Shown: piece by piece, positions 53,969 to 64,000 of the stretch
Numbering within the stretch: position 1 is the stretch's first letter
Layout: every line of letters starts with the position of its first letter
Assembly: GCA_963575645.1 (NCBI GenBank)
Contig: OY754466.1
Span: forward strand, 10,766,001-10,830,000
DNA from: Xanthostigma xanthostigma
Taxonomy: Eukaryota > Arthropoda > Insecta > Raphidioptera > Raphidiidae
DNA length: 64,000 bases
Direction of reading: 5' to 3'
Notes under the pieces: model-generated
The model's database searches: none
What the model was told of the DNA's origin: nothing
Seen by the model: the letters and a program-made list of their open reading frames with translations, nothing else
Translations under genes and position numbers: made by a program

Positions 53969-54447
53969 CACACAAACCTTAAGAGATTTGGTTCTCGGTT
54001 AAATTGATCGAAAATGGTTTTATTTTGTAGTTTAAAGGTCACTAATAAAATGTCCATGGGCGCATAGCCTAAAAACCAATAGATTTTTAGCTACAGATAT
54101 GTTTAGTGAGATTTTAGATATAGATATCCATTGAATTCACAATCTTAACAAATCCTAAACTTTAGAAAATAATATGTTTTCGAGTGCGCTGAATCCGCAT
54201 ATAACATTATTATTTTATACAGTTCTGATTATTGTTTTATTTCTAAATAAAAGTACAAAAGTTGAACATGGAACATGTTTGTAAATTCAATGTATATCCC
54301 TAATATCTAAAAACTCGCTAAACATATCTGTAACTAAAAATCTATTGGTTCTTAGGCTATGCGCCCATGGACACTTAGTGACCTTTAAACTATAAAATAA
54401 AACCAATTTCGATCAATTTAACCGACAACCAAATCCCATAAGGTGTG
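53969..54447. repeat. 479-bp fold-back element
   Basis: The left arm to about 54130 (ACACAAACCTTAAGAGATTT, GGTTAAATTGATCGAAA, CCATGGGCGCATAGCCTA) is mirrored from about 54290 to 54447 (TAGGCTATGCGCCCATGG, TTTCGATCAATTTAACC, AAATCCCATAAGGTGTG). The spacer is about 160 bp. Confidence 0.75.
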
Positions 54448-54849
54448 TTCGGGATCTTTTTCTATGAAGGCCATTCATAAATATATTTATTTCATTTTTC
54501 GAAACGTTGCCCGTTGTAGTACTGCTCAATAAATTGATATTAGGATCGAAAAGGCTTTATTATTATTTCATTTTTGTAAGTACTTTTTGTAAACAATATT
54601 TATATATAAATTGCTCTTAAATTAAATGTAAAGAAACTTAATAGTATTTATAATAATAAAGTAGTTGCATAATATGATTAGGTTTAAGAAACATAGATCA
54701 AAAACACAACAATTAGTATATTAGATTAGCGTCCTTTTCCAAATTGTGTTCAGCGCGATAGGTTAAAAATATTAATAGCGACATGCCCACCTTTAAAATC
54801 TATAATATCTAATCGAAATGCCACTCACTGATATACTGACTCATAAAAC
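54448..54849. other. Non-coding AT-rich stretch
   Basis: TTTTTCGAAACGTTGCCC near 54500 resembles the 3' half of the hammerhead-like motif, but its CTGA part is missing. No gene is visible. Confidence 0.4.
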
Positions 54850-55090
54850 TATATGCCCGATTGACTGAAATTTGGCATAGTTACTCTTTTCTCAACGTAG
54901 GCAGCCACTGTAAGAACGGATTTTATGCAAATCCTATCCAAAACGTAATTTTCACCTACCATCACATACACAATCGGTGTGACTTGTTGCGTGGGTGGTG
55001 GAAGGTAAATATAATATTTCCAGAAAAAGAGAGGGAGAGAGGAAGATAGAAACAGAGAGAGTAAGTCTGCGTCGAGAAAGGAGTAACTAT
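54850..55090 (-). repeat. Dispersed repeat R, copy 3
   Basis: ATGCCCGATTGACTGAAATT, ATAGTTACTCTTTTCTCAAC, ACGGATTTTATGCAAATCCT and a GA-rich tract (55025-55062) are the reverse complement of copies 1 and 2. Both long frames here are artefacts. Confidence 0.65.
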
Positions 55091-55992
55091 GCAGAAAAGT
55101 GTGTAATGACAGATTCACTGACTACTTTCTAGGGATTATGAATAATAGAATACTATACCTATACATACTTTAAATTGGCTTACCAAGTTTCAAGTTAGTG
55201 TGATAATTATGTTACATCCAGCGAAACGGGAGGGTATCAGCTATGTATTAACAAATCATACAGTTTTGCACCCGGGTGAAGCCAGGGTGGGCCTCTATAT
55301 TCAATAAAAGCGTTTATTCGAGCAGTATATTATAGAATTGTACATAGTAATAATAGGTCAAATCGAATTCTTTGTCGAATCAGAATCGATTGGAAATTTG
55401 AATGTTTATATATCAAATGTTACATCAAACATAAAATATTATCAGACAAGAAAATTAAGTTCAATGAAAAAAAAAACATTATTTAAACTAATTGTGCTCA
55501 TTGTTGTAATTTTTAAGTATAAAATGGTCAGAATAAAAAAAATCCTCTTTCAGACAAAAATCCAACATAAAAATAATAAAAGAATCTAATAACAATTTCG
55601 TTCAAACTTTCAGATTCGATTAAGAAAATTTAATATATATCCTATTTTGTTTTACCAATAATTTTCAAAACACTCCAAATACAAAATCTAACATTTTATA
55701 AAAACTAAAAACAATTACTGTTACCTACATCTAGAAATTATTGTCATTTTCAAATACTATTTTTAAATGTTATACATCCTTGGACAAAATTAACTCAACA
55801 TTCGATAACTCATATTTTGATTTTGAAGGAGCTATTGAAAATGGCTATGAATGAGTATTGCTAAGATGTGAAGTAAGAATTTCTTTCTGCAATATCTCTA
55901 CAGCCTCAGAGAAAATTTTTGACACACACTGAATACTGAGATATTTTTTCAAACCTTCGCCATACTCGTTCACAACCATCTGATAGTTTCAA
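55091..55992. other. Non-coding stretch with a Helitron-end fragment
   Basis: TTTGCACCCGGGTGAAGCCA followed by GGGTGGGCCTC at 55265-55296 resembles the 3' end of Helitron copies A and C without its CTAG. The 83-codon lysine-rich frame after it is not convincing. Confidence 0.4.
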
Positions 55993-56677
55993 CACAGTAA
56001 TAAATTAAAACCAGAAGCATAACTCGGAGACGTTGCTTTTGATGTGTCTATCGACGGATTCGTGACCTTGGTTTCAAGTTAAAGATGGCATTTTATTGCT
56101 TTTCCGTAGGCGTACCTAATTAATTTATATATTTACGGTTTTGCTTTAAGAAAAAGATCATTAACTATCGTAGCAAGCACAATTTTAATATGAAATTAAG
56201 CAAATAAATTAACTAAATAAAATATTTTATTGAATCCGATGCGTAAGAAACAATTCTCTGTAAATCTTCCGACAGTCGAGACCAGGCCTGGGCAAATGGC
56301 GGCCCGCGGGCCGGATTCGGCCCGCAGTAGACTTTTGTCCGGCCCGCGAAACATTTTAGAAATGATTATTATAAGAACGTAAATAGTTTGCCAATATAAT
56401 TTGGCGCATAAAAATAAAATTTTAGAAAAATAGTTTTTTTTTCTGCTATCCAAATTTTTGTTGCGGAAATGAAAGGACCTTTTATTTTTTTTGCTCTCCA
56501 AATTTTTGACCCACGGTCAAATTTTCATCAGCAATGTGGCCCGACAATCAAAAGATTTTCCCGCCCCTGGTCGAGACGATACGAGCCGTTTCAGGATAGA
56601 ATCTTAGGTTAACCGAAGAGTGAGTAAAGGTCGTAATAGAGAGTTATGCTTCTGGTTATTTATTATTGTGCTGTCCA
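55993..56677. mobile_element. Inverted-repeat element interrupted by a hAT MITE
   Basis: CAACACAGTAATAAATTAAA followed by ACCAGAAGCATAACTC (55989-56024) is mirrored by GAGTTATGCTTCTGGTTATT with TATTATTGTGCTG (56641-56672). The hAT element at 56283-56569 lies between, so it is the younger insertion. Removing it leaves about 390 bp. Confidence 0.5.
56283..56569. mobile_element. hAT-type MITE with perfect 8-bp target duplication
   Basis: Ends are CAGGCCTGGGCAAATGGC and TTTCCCGCCCCTG. The flanks GTCGAGAC at 56275-56282 and 56570-56577 are identical. The left side is rich in GGCCCG words (GCGGGCCGGATTCGGCCCGC). It is non-coding. Confidence 0.85.
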
Positions 56678-57307
56678 GTTTACCTTGATTTTATTAGAAA
56701 ACAAAACCTGTCCAATGGAGAACTTGCACAAAATCTAAAATTCAGGGTTATATTAATATTTTAATAGCAAAAGATGTGAAATGTGCAATAAGGTTTATGT
56801 AAAATATATCGTTTTTTAAGAAAAAATCTTAATTATCTTTTAAATGAAACGGAACGTAATTTTTAACATCAATCAGCGTTCAGTAACATCGAAGTTACTT
56901 AATTTATAGGTAGTAATTCATTGGTATTTTATGATCAGTAAAAGTTTTTTCACAAATCGAGTAATAAATTGAGACTTAAATCTTTACTTTACGCTGAAAA
57001 AAGTATAACGGGCAAGTTGTCTATTATTTCTTTGAAAATGTAACAGAAAAATCGAGCGTTGTGTTAATTTTGACCCAGAGGGTGTAGCATTACTATAATT
57101 CAAAAGGCAGTACCAGTTTATGACTTTTTTAGTACAATTCTGTGGTTGATAATAATAAAAACGAAATAGCTTATACACTTTCTCTAAAATGTTATTTTAT
57201 TCTCTAAGCAGCTTTTTATATATTTAAAAGAATCCTTCTCTTAATTCTAGTGATGAATATACAAATATATAAATTTCTAATAATTTTTATTCCGAACACA
57301 AAATGTT
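56678..57307. other. Non-coding AT-rich stretch
   Basis: I see no gene or element ends. Confidence 0.5.
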
Positions 57308-57480
57308 TAAATAGTAGTTTTTGCACGACTCCTTATAAAATAGTTGCTTTTCATGCCTGTATAACGGTAGTAAAATTATTCATTTCGCACTAGTACGTGA
57401 AGTAAAACAAAAGAATTGCGAAACGTAGTCGTACAACCATTTTAATAGGAAAAACAAACGCAGCTTAGAATTTTTGAAAG
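57308..57480. mobile_element. MITE X, copy 2
   Basis: GTTTTTGCACGACTCCTTAT followed by AAAATAGTTGCTTTTCATGC gives both ends close together; the following part is less sure. Confidence 0.4.
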
Positions 57481-57521
57481 TGAACTCGTTCAAAATAAAA
57501 CTGTCAATTTTTTTTAAATTA

Positions 57522-57936
57522 CAGTGTAAAATCCATTTAACGTCACTCGATATAACGAAAAACTCCGTAAAACGTCGAAATTACTTAACTCTAGTTGGCT
57601 TACCTTGTTGCTCATACAATGATTTTAAATAACGACATACCCACTGTAAATAACGACAACAATACGTCATCATTTTGCAATAAACAGTGTTATTTTGTTG
57701 CTTTGTTGTCGGCATCATGCGTACTGATGGTTCTAAGAAATTCGTTCTTTTATTTGTTGTGATTATCTTACATATGTTTAGCTCAGCTGTTTGTTGGTCA
57801 GTTATAAATTTTATATATTATGAGTAAATACATATTATAGTAAAAAAATATTAATGGATTATTTCTTCTCTCCGTTTAACGACGACTCTCAATAACGCCA
57901 CAAAGTGCACAGTGTCGCTATATAGAGTTTACACTG
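57522..57936 (+). mobile_element. pogo/Tigger-like MITE, full length
   Basis: CAGTGTAAAATCCATTTAAC followed by GTCACTCGATATAACG on the left and TATAGAGTTTACACTG on the right, with TA before the left end. The CAGTG...TATAACG layout is typical of pogo/Tigger elements. No transposase is present. A reversed partial copy is at 40200-40467. Confidence 0.6.
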
Positions 57937-58194
57937 TGAAAATCAGTTATTTTATAAGGGACACCTGCAAACAATACTGTATGTGTCTCGTGCGTGATGA
58001 TATTGTGGCTTATAACTGCCGTTCGTTTTTAATATGGTGGTCACATTCGCTATTATGTATGTCATCACGCGTTAAAACACAACCTACTATTATGTATCTC
58101 GTTCATAAATGAAGGTACTATAAGAGAAGTGCATTATGTTCAAACGAATTTTAACAGTTACCTGAGTCATAATAATATCATTACGAACAGATAC

Positions 58195-58355
58195 GTACTA
58201 CAATTTTTGCACGTAACTTCTATAAAATAGCTGATTTTCACATCATAATATTTTTGACAGTTCAGTTTGCCCATATTAGATTTATAAGTGGATTGTTTAC
58301 GCTTTATATTTTACAGCCGCTATTCCGGCATAAAAAACTGCTATTTTTTAGGGTG
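58195..58355. mobile_element. MITE X, copy 3
   Basis: AATTTTTGCACGTAACTTCT with ATAAAATAGCTGATTTTCAC on the left and AAAAACTGCTATTTTTTAGG on the right. Confidence 0.45.
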
Positions 58356-59398
58356 GCGTGCAAAAAAAATAATTTTTTTCGAGCATTGTCAATTTTTTTT
58401 AAATAAAATTTTTATTTTGTGACTACTTGTGTACGGAACAAATATAAAGAAATTTATACATGCGTAGCTTTTTATATACTTGCCTTCTATTTTAAAATTT
58501 AAATCAATTTTTATCTGGTATTTGTTTTATTTTTTCGAAGGCTCCACTAAAATATTACTAACTAATAACATTTTGTATATAGACAAAAATAAATTTTCAC
58601 ATTTTCAAAGAATAACACGTTTTAAGGACATAGAGAAATGTTTGTAGTATACACGCTGTTCTTTTGCCGCGCTCTTTTTTTTCTATACCTTTTTTTCCTT
58701 TTATTTCTTGCATATTGATGTTTTTCGTTTCTCATTGTAATTATGAAAATGACCTCCAAGCAATTTAGTAAAAAGCCTTTGTATAAATTAATACTAGAGA
58801 TGGAACATAAATATTGTCATATCAAACGTAAAATAAGTTGTGAATACTATTGGTAGAAAAAGCGTTGTAGATAAAACTTCTTAGATGCAAAAAAAAAATG
58901 TTATTAAATTAAGGAAACTGGCATTTGTCATATTTTCTGATTAAAAAAAATTCGATAAAATACTGTTCTCTATGGCCTTAAATAAAAATTATTTAGACGT
59001 GTATTCAGAAATTTTATGTATACGAAAATTCAATAACAAACCAATATTACTATATACATATATCTTTGTCACTTTTTTCTGAATCCTACGCTGAAGATAA
59101 AGTTTTGTAAATTTTTGAATATTTTAGTTTTTTTTTATAATAATTGTTGTAGGTAAAGGAGCTTTATAAAATATGTAAAAATTATGTAAAAAAAATATTA
59201 CATATAATGTATGTAGAAAATATAGACTAATGTAACTAAGTAGGAAAAAAGAATGTGAATTTTGTTGCATGGAGGTCTTTTTCAAATAAATATTATGTTG
59301 CATTTTATTATAGCTTTTTATATGAACATTATTTGGCTATTTCGGATAACTATTTTTCATACTCATATTTGTATAATATTGTAATTTAATGAAGATTG
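58356..59398. other. Non-coding, very AT-rich stretch
   Basis: I see no gene or element ends. Confidence 0.55.
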
Positions 59399-59700
59399 AC
59401 TCTATTCAATAAATAGAGTAACTGTGTAACTGTGATCCATTGAAGTTAATGATGAGTATTTGGAAAGAATTCCGTGGCATAAGGATCGAAAATGAAGCAA
59501 TGCTGAGATTTTTTTAAACTTGCATTTTATACTAAGTTAACGTTTCGATACGTTTTGTATCATCTTCACAGAACACTCTGAAGATGATACAAAACGTATC
59601 GAAACGTTAGTATTAAATGCAAGTTTAAAAAAATCTCAGTATTGCTTCATTTTCGATCCTTATGCCACGGAATTCTTTCCAAATACTTATCATTGTAATT
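59399..59700. repeat. Fold-back element with hammerhead-like motifs
   Basis: Arms at about 59448-59570 and 59575-59694 share GGAAAGAATTCCGTGGCATA, AAGGATCGAAAATGAAGCAA and AAACTTGCATTTTATACTAA in opposite orientations, with a centre of only a few bases (GAACACT). The left flank TTGACTCTATTCAATAAATA matches 34396-34416. Confidence 0.75.
59578..59612 (+). ncRNA. Hammerhead-ribozyme-like motif, intact core
   Basis: CTGAAGA, T, GATAC-AAAAC-GTATC (stem II), GAAAC, GTTA and GTA follow in order. The mirror copy on the minus strand reads CTGTGAAGA, a two-base insertion that breaks the core. The 5' strand of stem I is replaced by the palindrome centre. Confidence 0.6.
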
Positions 59701-59860
59701 TAAATCACATTTTCTTTTTGCAATAATGAAAAATATTTATCCTTGCATGCCAACTTAAAAACCCATTTCTCAAAATCCAGGAACACATTTAAAAACTGAC
59801 AAAATCGGGAAGTATTAAATACCGCGCACGATTATCAAGCACAAACATGCAAGACCTGCC

Positions 59861-60361
59861 CAGGGTTGCCAGACGTACGAGAAAATCTCGTACCATTACG
59901 AGATTTACAGTGTTTGTACGAGATACAAGAATAACAAAATTCCCGTACAATTTTGTGCGAGATTTTAACAATGATGACTGCCTTCGCTAGGTATCAGCCA
60001 AAAAGTGTAAGAATTTGCATATTTACCTACTTCACACACCACAAAACGATCGACTGGGCGCATCACTAAATGCACTACCTCATCACTATATGAAACTAGA
60101 CAACTTGAGTGGGGAATCCCCGTTTAATGTATTTATTTGTTGTTGTCCTTATTGCACTATCAGTTCTAATTGTTTCATTTGAATTGACAGCTAAAAGCGT
60201 AATAATATGACTACTCAAAGTTAAATAGTACAGTAAATAGCATAAATTATAAATTTTATCCGATATACCTACTTTAAATTTATACTTGTACTAACTGTTG
60301 AAAGTACGAGATATTTAGCAACACTAGTACGAGAAAAAAAATCCGTCATCTGGCAACCCTG
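59861..60361. mobile_element. hAT-type MITE with perfect 8-bp target duplication
   Basis: Ends are CAGGGTTGCCAGACGTACG and CATCTGGCAACCCTG. The flanks GACCTGCC at 59853-59860 and 60362-60369 are identical. GTACGAGAT words recur near both ends. It is 501 bp and non-coding. Confidence 0.85.
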
Positions 60362-60509
60362 GACCTGCCCAGCACGGAACAAAAAAGCCTGTTCGTGAAG
60401 GCGTCCATGCTATTTAACGGAGTAGCGCACATCAGACCAGCACTTTCAACCAGTTACCAACAGTCGATTGCCAGCAATTTTTTACTAGCCTATTTAGTGT
60501 GTCGTTTTC

Positions 60510-62034
60510 TTAAATACATGAAAGGAGACCGTGACTGACTGATCTATCAACGCATAGATCAAACCACTCGACGAATTGGGCTAAAATTTGGCACACAGAT
60601 AGTTATTATGACGTAGGCATCCGCTTAGACCTGATATATTGGGAAATTCAACCCCTAAAGAGAGAAACGGGAGATCAAAATTTGCTTGGAAAAATCATAT
60701 ATGGTAGATGTATCAATTCGAAAAGGCCCAGGATCAACAAATAAATAAACACGTGTTTAGTACTTTTTCAAAAAGAACCCTTTCAGAGGATGAAAGAGGT
60801 AAATAGTCTAAAAATTAACATGGATGCCATTTTCAAGTTTTGATTTGGAGTGTCATTTCCTGTTAGTACAAGCCGTGTGGACCTAATAGGCGAGTTATTG
60901 GAAATTGTCGAAAATCGACTAATAACGAGATTTTCCAATAGTTAGCCTAGGTTTTTTTTTTTATTTTTTGGACAATTTTGAACGATCTCGGATCCGATTC
61001 AAATTCAGTGGGCCTAGAGAAAACAACACCCTGAATTCAATGAGCACACTCGGAAGTCTGTATCGATTACAGTTTCGGAGATAGGGCCAACAGAAGTGTT
61101 TTTCTGGAAGTCTAGGATACGCATCGGATACATTTGAAATTCAGTGTCCTAATAGAAAATAACAAGCTGATTCAATGAGCGCACCCCGAGGTCTATATCT
61201 AATACCGTTCCGGAAATTAAGGCGATCAAATGTTGCTTCGGTGTTTAAACACACTTTAAATGGCTACAGAATCAAAAGTTGACCTTATGTTTTAATTTGG
61301 AGTACCATTTTCTGTTAGTATAAGCCGTGTAGACCTAAAAAGATGTTTAGGATGTGCGTTGTACGATCAGTCGATATTAGAGCTTTAACTATGAAGGTTT
61401 AGCCCCGTTGGGGGATACATTTTCAAAAATTCTTTCTTAGTGCTTACGTACCCAGACTTCTGTGCAAAATTACATGTTTCTAAACCCACCAGTAGTATAG
61501 GCTGTGCGTTGTATGGTCAGTCAATGTTTTAACCAAGAAGATAAACCCGCTTAAGGGTTGACTTTTCAAAAATCTTTTTTTTTGTACACATCCACGTTAA
61601 ATAAGGAGCCCATGTATCAAATTTTATTGCGCTAGAACTACCGGTTTAGGCAGTGCGTTTGTCTGTCATCAAAAGGACTGTTTTTTTATTTTAAGAAAAA
61701 AGTGCATAAAATTGATAAAAACGTAATTATCAGAAATTTGCTATCCGGCACCCAGAAACAGTTAAGAGGTATTTATAGCGAGTAAAGCAAAACGACGGAC
61801 TGTTATCTAATGAATTATATTTTTAAAATTTTAACCCTTTCCACAGTCAGAGCCGGACTAATAACTTTGGCATTTTTAAAATCTATAATATAGTTGAAAA
61901 AAAGTAAATTCAAATTTTTCTTTTTTTTGAGTGTATAAAATGAAGTCTAAATTACCGTAAAAACTAGTTTTTATTAAAAAAAAACATAGGAACACATTTT
62001 CATTAGATTTTAGAATAACCATAGAAAAAGCAAC
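60510..62034. repeat. Helitron-like modular repeat, left copy
   Basis: GACTGACTGATCTATCAACG begins a recognisable lepidopteran Helitron-body sequence. From about 60840 to 62034 it repeats, with divergence, the sequence at 62804-64000 (offset about 1.965 kb). Inside, a module with GGCTGTGCGTTGTAYGGTCA, CCTAAGGG-like and TTCAAAAATC words recurs about every 150 bp (near 61350, 61500 and 61655). Confidence 0.65.
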
Positions 62035-62631
62035 ACTTTTTTATTTATTTGTTTATTATGCACAGTTGTCCAACAGAAAAGTAAAATATCTTGTTTACAA
62101 ATCAGTTCCAAATAGACAGTTTGACCGGGTCCATCTAAAAACCGGGCCCAAGACATTTGTCTATACAAAAACCCGGTCCTGCCTACAATACTGGAGTGTT
62201 TGTATTGCATAATAGTTTTAAAATTCGACTTTGACAAAGTATAAACACGCAGGTATAATAATAATAATTAATTTGGTACCAAAACAGTTTTTTTTTTGTA
62301 TTTTTGTTGATATTTAAAATTTAAAGTTGAGATAAAATCATCAAAATATATCACTTCAGTGTTAAATCTAATTAATTTAAATAGATATTATGTAGATATG
62401 TATAATAAGCTTGATAAAGAAACAATAAAAGAATTAATGTTTCAGCTTTTCAAGTCTAAATATTTCAAAACTGTAAAATTACAGACTTGACCTTTTGGTT
62501 TAGGACTGTAGTATACGCAGTATTAGACATTACGCAATCTCTAAAAATTCGTCAGACAATAATTTAAACACAAAAGTATCAGGTGCACAACTAAATAATA
62601 CCTAATAATTTTATACATAAACTAGCTGTTA

Positions 62632-64000
62632 CCCGCGACTACATTCGCGTTGATTTTATGTTTGTATGCTTGGTATATTTAAATGTATACTATTTGCAGT
62701 CAGAAATTTTAAGCTTAACATTTCAGAGATAAAGACGTTCAAATGTTGCAACGGCGCTTAAACACACTTCAAAAGGCCGCAGAACCAAAATCGGAGCTTA
62801 ATTTTTGATTCGGAGTGTCGTTCTCTGTTAGTATAAGCCGTGTGGACCTAAAAGGCGAGTTATTGGAAATTGTCGAAAATCGACTAAAAACGAGATTTTT
62901 ATTATAGTTAGTTTTTTTGTGATTTTTTTTTGAGAATTTTAGACGATCTCTAAGATCCGATTCAATTTAGGTAGGCTTAGAGAAAACAACACCCTGAATT
63001 CAATGAGCGCACTCGGAAGTCTGTATCGATTACATCGTTTCGGGGATAGGGCCAACAGAAGTGCTTTTCTGGAAAGTCTGGAATACGCATCGGATACATT
63101 TCAAATTCAGTGTACTGATAGAAAACAAGACGCTGCATTCAATGAGCGCACCCGGAAGTCTATATCTAATACCGTTCCGGAAATAAAGGCGTTCTAACGT
63201 TCGGTGTTTAAAAACACTTTAAATAGCTACAGAATCAAAAGTTGAGCTAATTTTTTTATTTGGAGTGCCCTTTCCTGTTAGTATAAGCCGTGTTACCTAA
63301 AAAATGTTTAGGCTGTGCGTTGTACGGTCAGTCGATATCAGAGTTTTAACTATGGAGATTAACCCCCTTAGGGGATGAATTTTCAAAAATCATTTCTTAG
63401 TGTTCACGTACGCCAGACTTCTGTGTAAAATTGCATGTTTCTAGACCCACCAGTTTAGGCTGTGCGTTGTACGGTCAGTCAATGTTTTAACCAAGAAGAT
63501 AAACCTGCTTAAGGGTTGAATTTCCAAAAATCATTTTTTTGTACACATCCACGTTATATAAGGAACCCATGTACCAAATTTCATTGCGCTAGACTTGCCG
63601 GTTTAGGCAGTGCGTTGTCTGTCAGCCTTTAGAAGGATTTTGTTATCAAGAAAAAGTGCATAATTTCGATAAAAACGTAAATATCAAAAATTTGCTATCC
63701 GGCACCCAGAAACAGTTAAGAGGTATTTTTAGCGAGTAAAGCAAGACGACAAACTCTTATCTAATGAATTATATTTTTAAAATTTTAACCCATTCCACAG
63801 TCAGAGCCGGACTAAACAACTTTAGCCTTTTTGAAATAAAAAAAATAGTTGAAAAAAATTGAATTCAAATATATCTTTTCTTGAGTGCATAAAATGAAGT
63901 CTAAATTATCGTATAAATTAGTTTTTTAAAAAAGAAACATAAGAACACATTTTCTATAGATTTTAGAATAACCATATAAAAAGCACGAATTTTTATTTAT
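62632..64000 (-). mobile_element. Helitron 3' end and modular body, right copy, runs off the window
   Basis: On the minus strand the end reads CGCGAATGTAGTCGCGGGTA followed by ACAG-CTAG, with T next (plus A at 62631), the usual lepidopteran Helitron terminus. The body contains the same modules as the left copy (near 63310, 63465 and 63608). The 5' end lies beyond 64000. A 64-codon frame at 63003-63197 is part of the repeat. Confidence 0.65.

Noticed and set aside
54475..54530. A further hammerhead-like motif
   Set aside because: GAAACGTTGCC is present, but the CTGANGA part and stem II are not recognisable.

Overview
This window looks like AT-rich, repeat-dense nuclear DNA of an insect, most probably a moth or butterfly (Lepidoptera). 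The lineage call rests on repeat sequences I recognise from that order. These are Helitron ends that open with TC-TATACTAATATATAAAGC and close with a GC-rich hairpin plus CTAG-T, the 'GAACCGACTTC' and 'GAACATAGAACCTCCTCC' repeats near 17.8-18.3 kb, and the 'AAGGAGTAACTATGCCAA' family. There are no operons, Shine-Dalgarno sites, bacterial genes, CRISPR arrays or intact RNA genes. Almost every long open frame is a chance frame in AT-rich or repetitive DNA.

Only one stretch is convincingly host coding: a 209-bp exon at 51341-51549 (+). It encodes the C-terminal half of a CUB domain and sits between a plausible splice acceptor and a weak donor. A GC-rich block just upstream (51000-51250) and two others (10190-10440, 28560-28960) are the other places where host promoters or exons might lie.

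The rest is a layered graveyard of transposons. Left part (0-17 kb): a Helitron carrying a tRNA-Lys-like segment and itself interrupted by another insertion, a LINE 3' end with a 13-bp target duplication, a complete short Helitron, a piggyBac-like MITE nested in a larger MITE, and two solo LTRs (10589-11056 and 12703-13370). Centre (17-35 kb): composite fold-back elements, two hAT elements with decayed transposase fragments inside perfect 8-bp target duplications, several hAT MITEs, SINEs, a 776-bp fold-back, and a threefold 187-193-bp tandem repeat. Right part (35-64 kb): LINE, Helitron and pogo-like remnants, a second tRNA-bearing Helitron, a 1.16-kb fold-back, four more hAT elements with perfect 8-bp duplications, and a modular Helitron-like block repeated at about 1.97-kb spacing.

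The most notable signal is a family of hammerhead-ribozyme-like motifs at six loci (4.9, 31.4, 31.8-32.0, 34.5, 48.3-49.0 and 59.6 kb). Each has CUGARGA, a short stem-loop, then GAAACGU-N-A/G and usually GUH or AUC. Several keep a distal stem I (ATTTG pairing with CAAAT). Most sit in palindromes, as expected for decayed Penelope-like retroelement ends that inserted in inverted pairs. A second notable signal is a Helitron subfamily that carries a tRNA-Lys(CUU)-like segment which a sister copy lacks.
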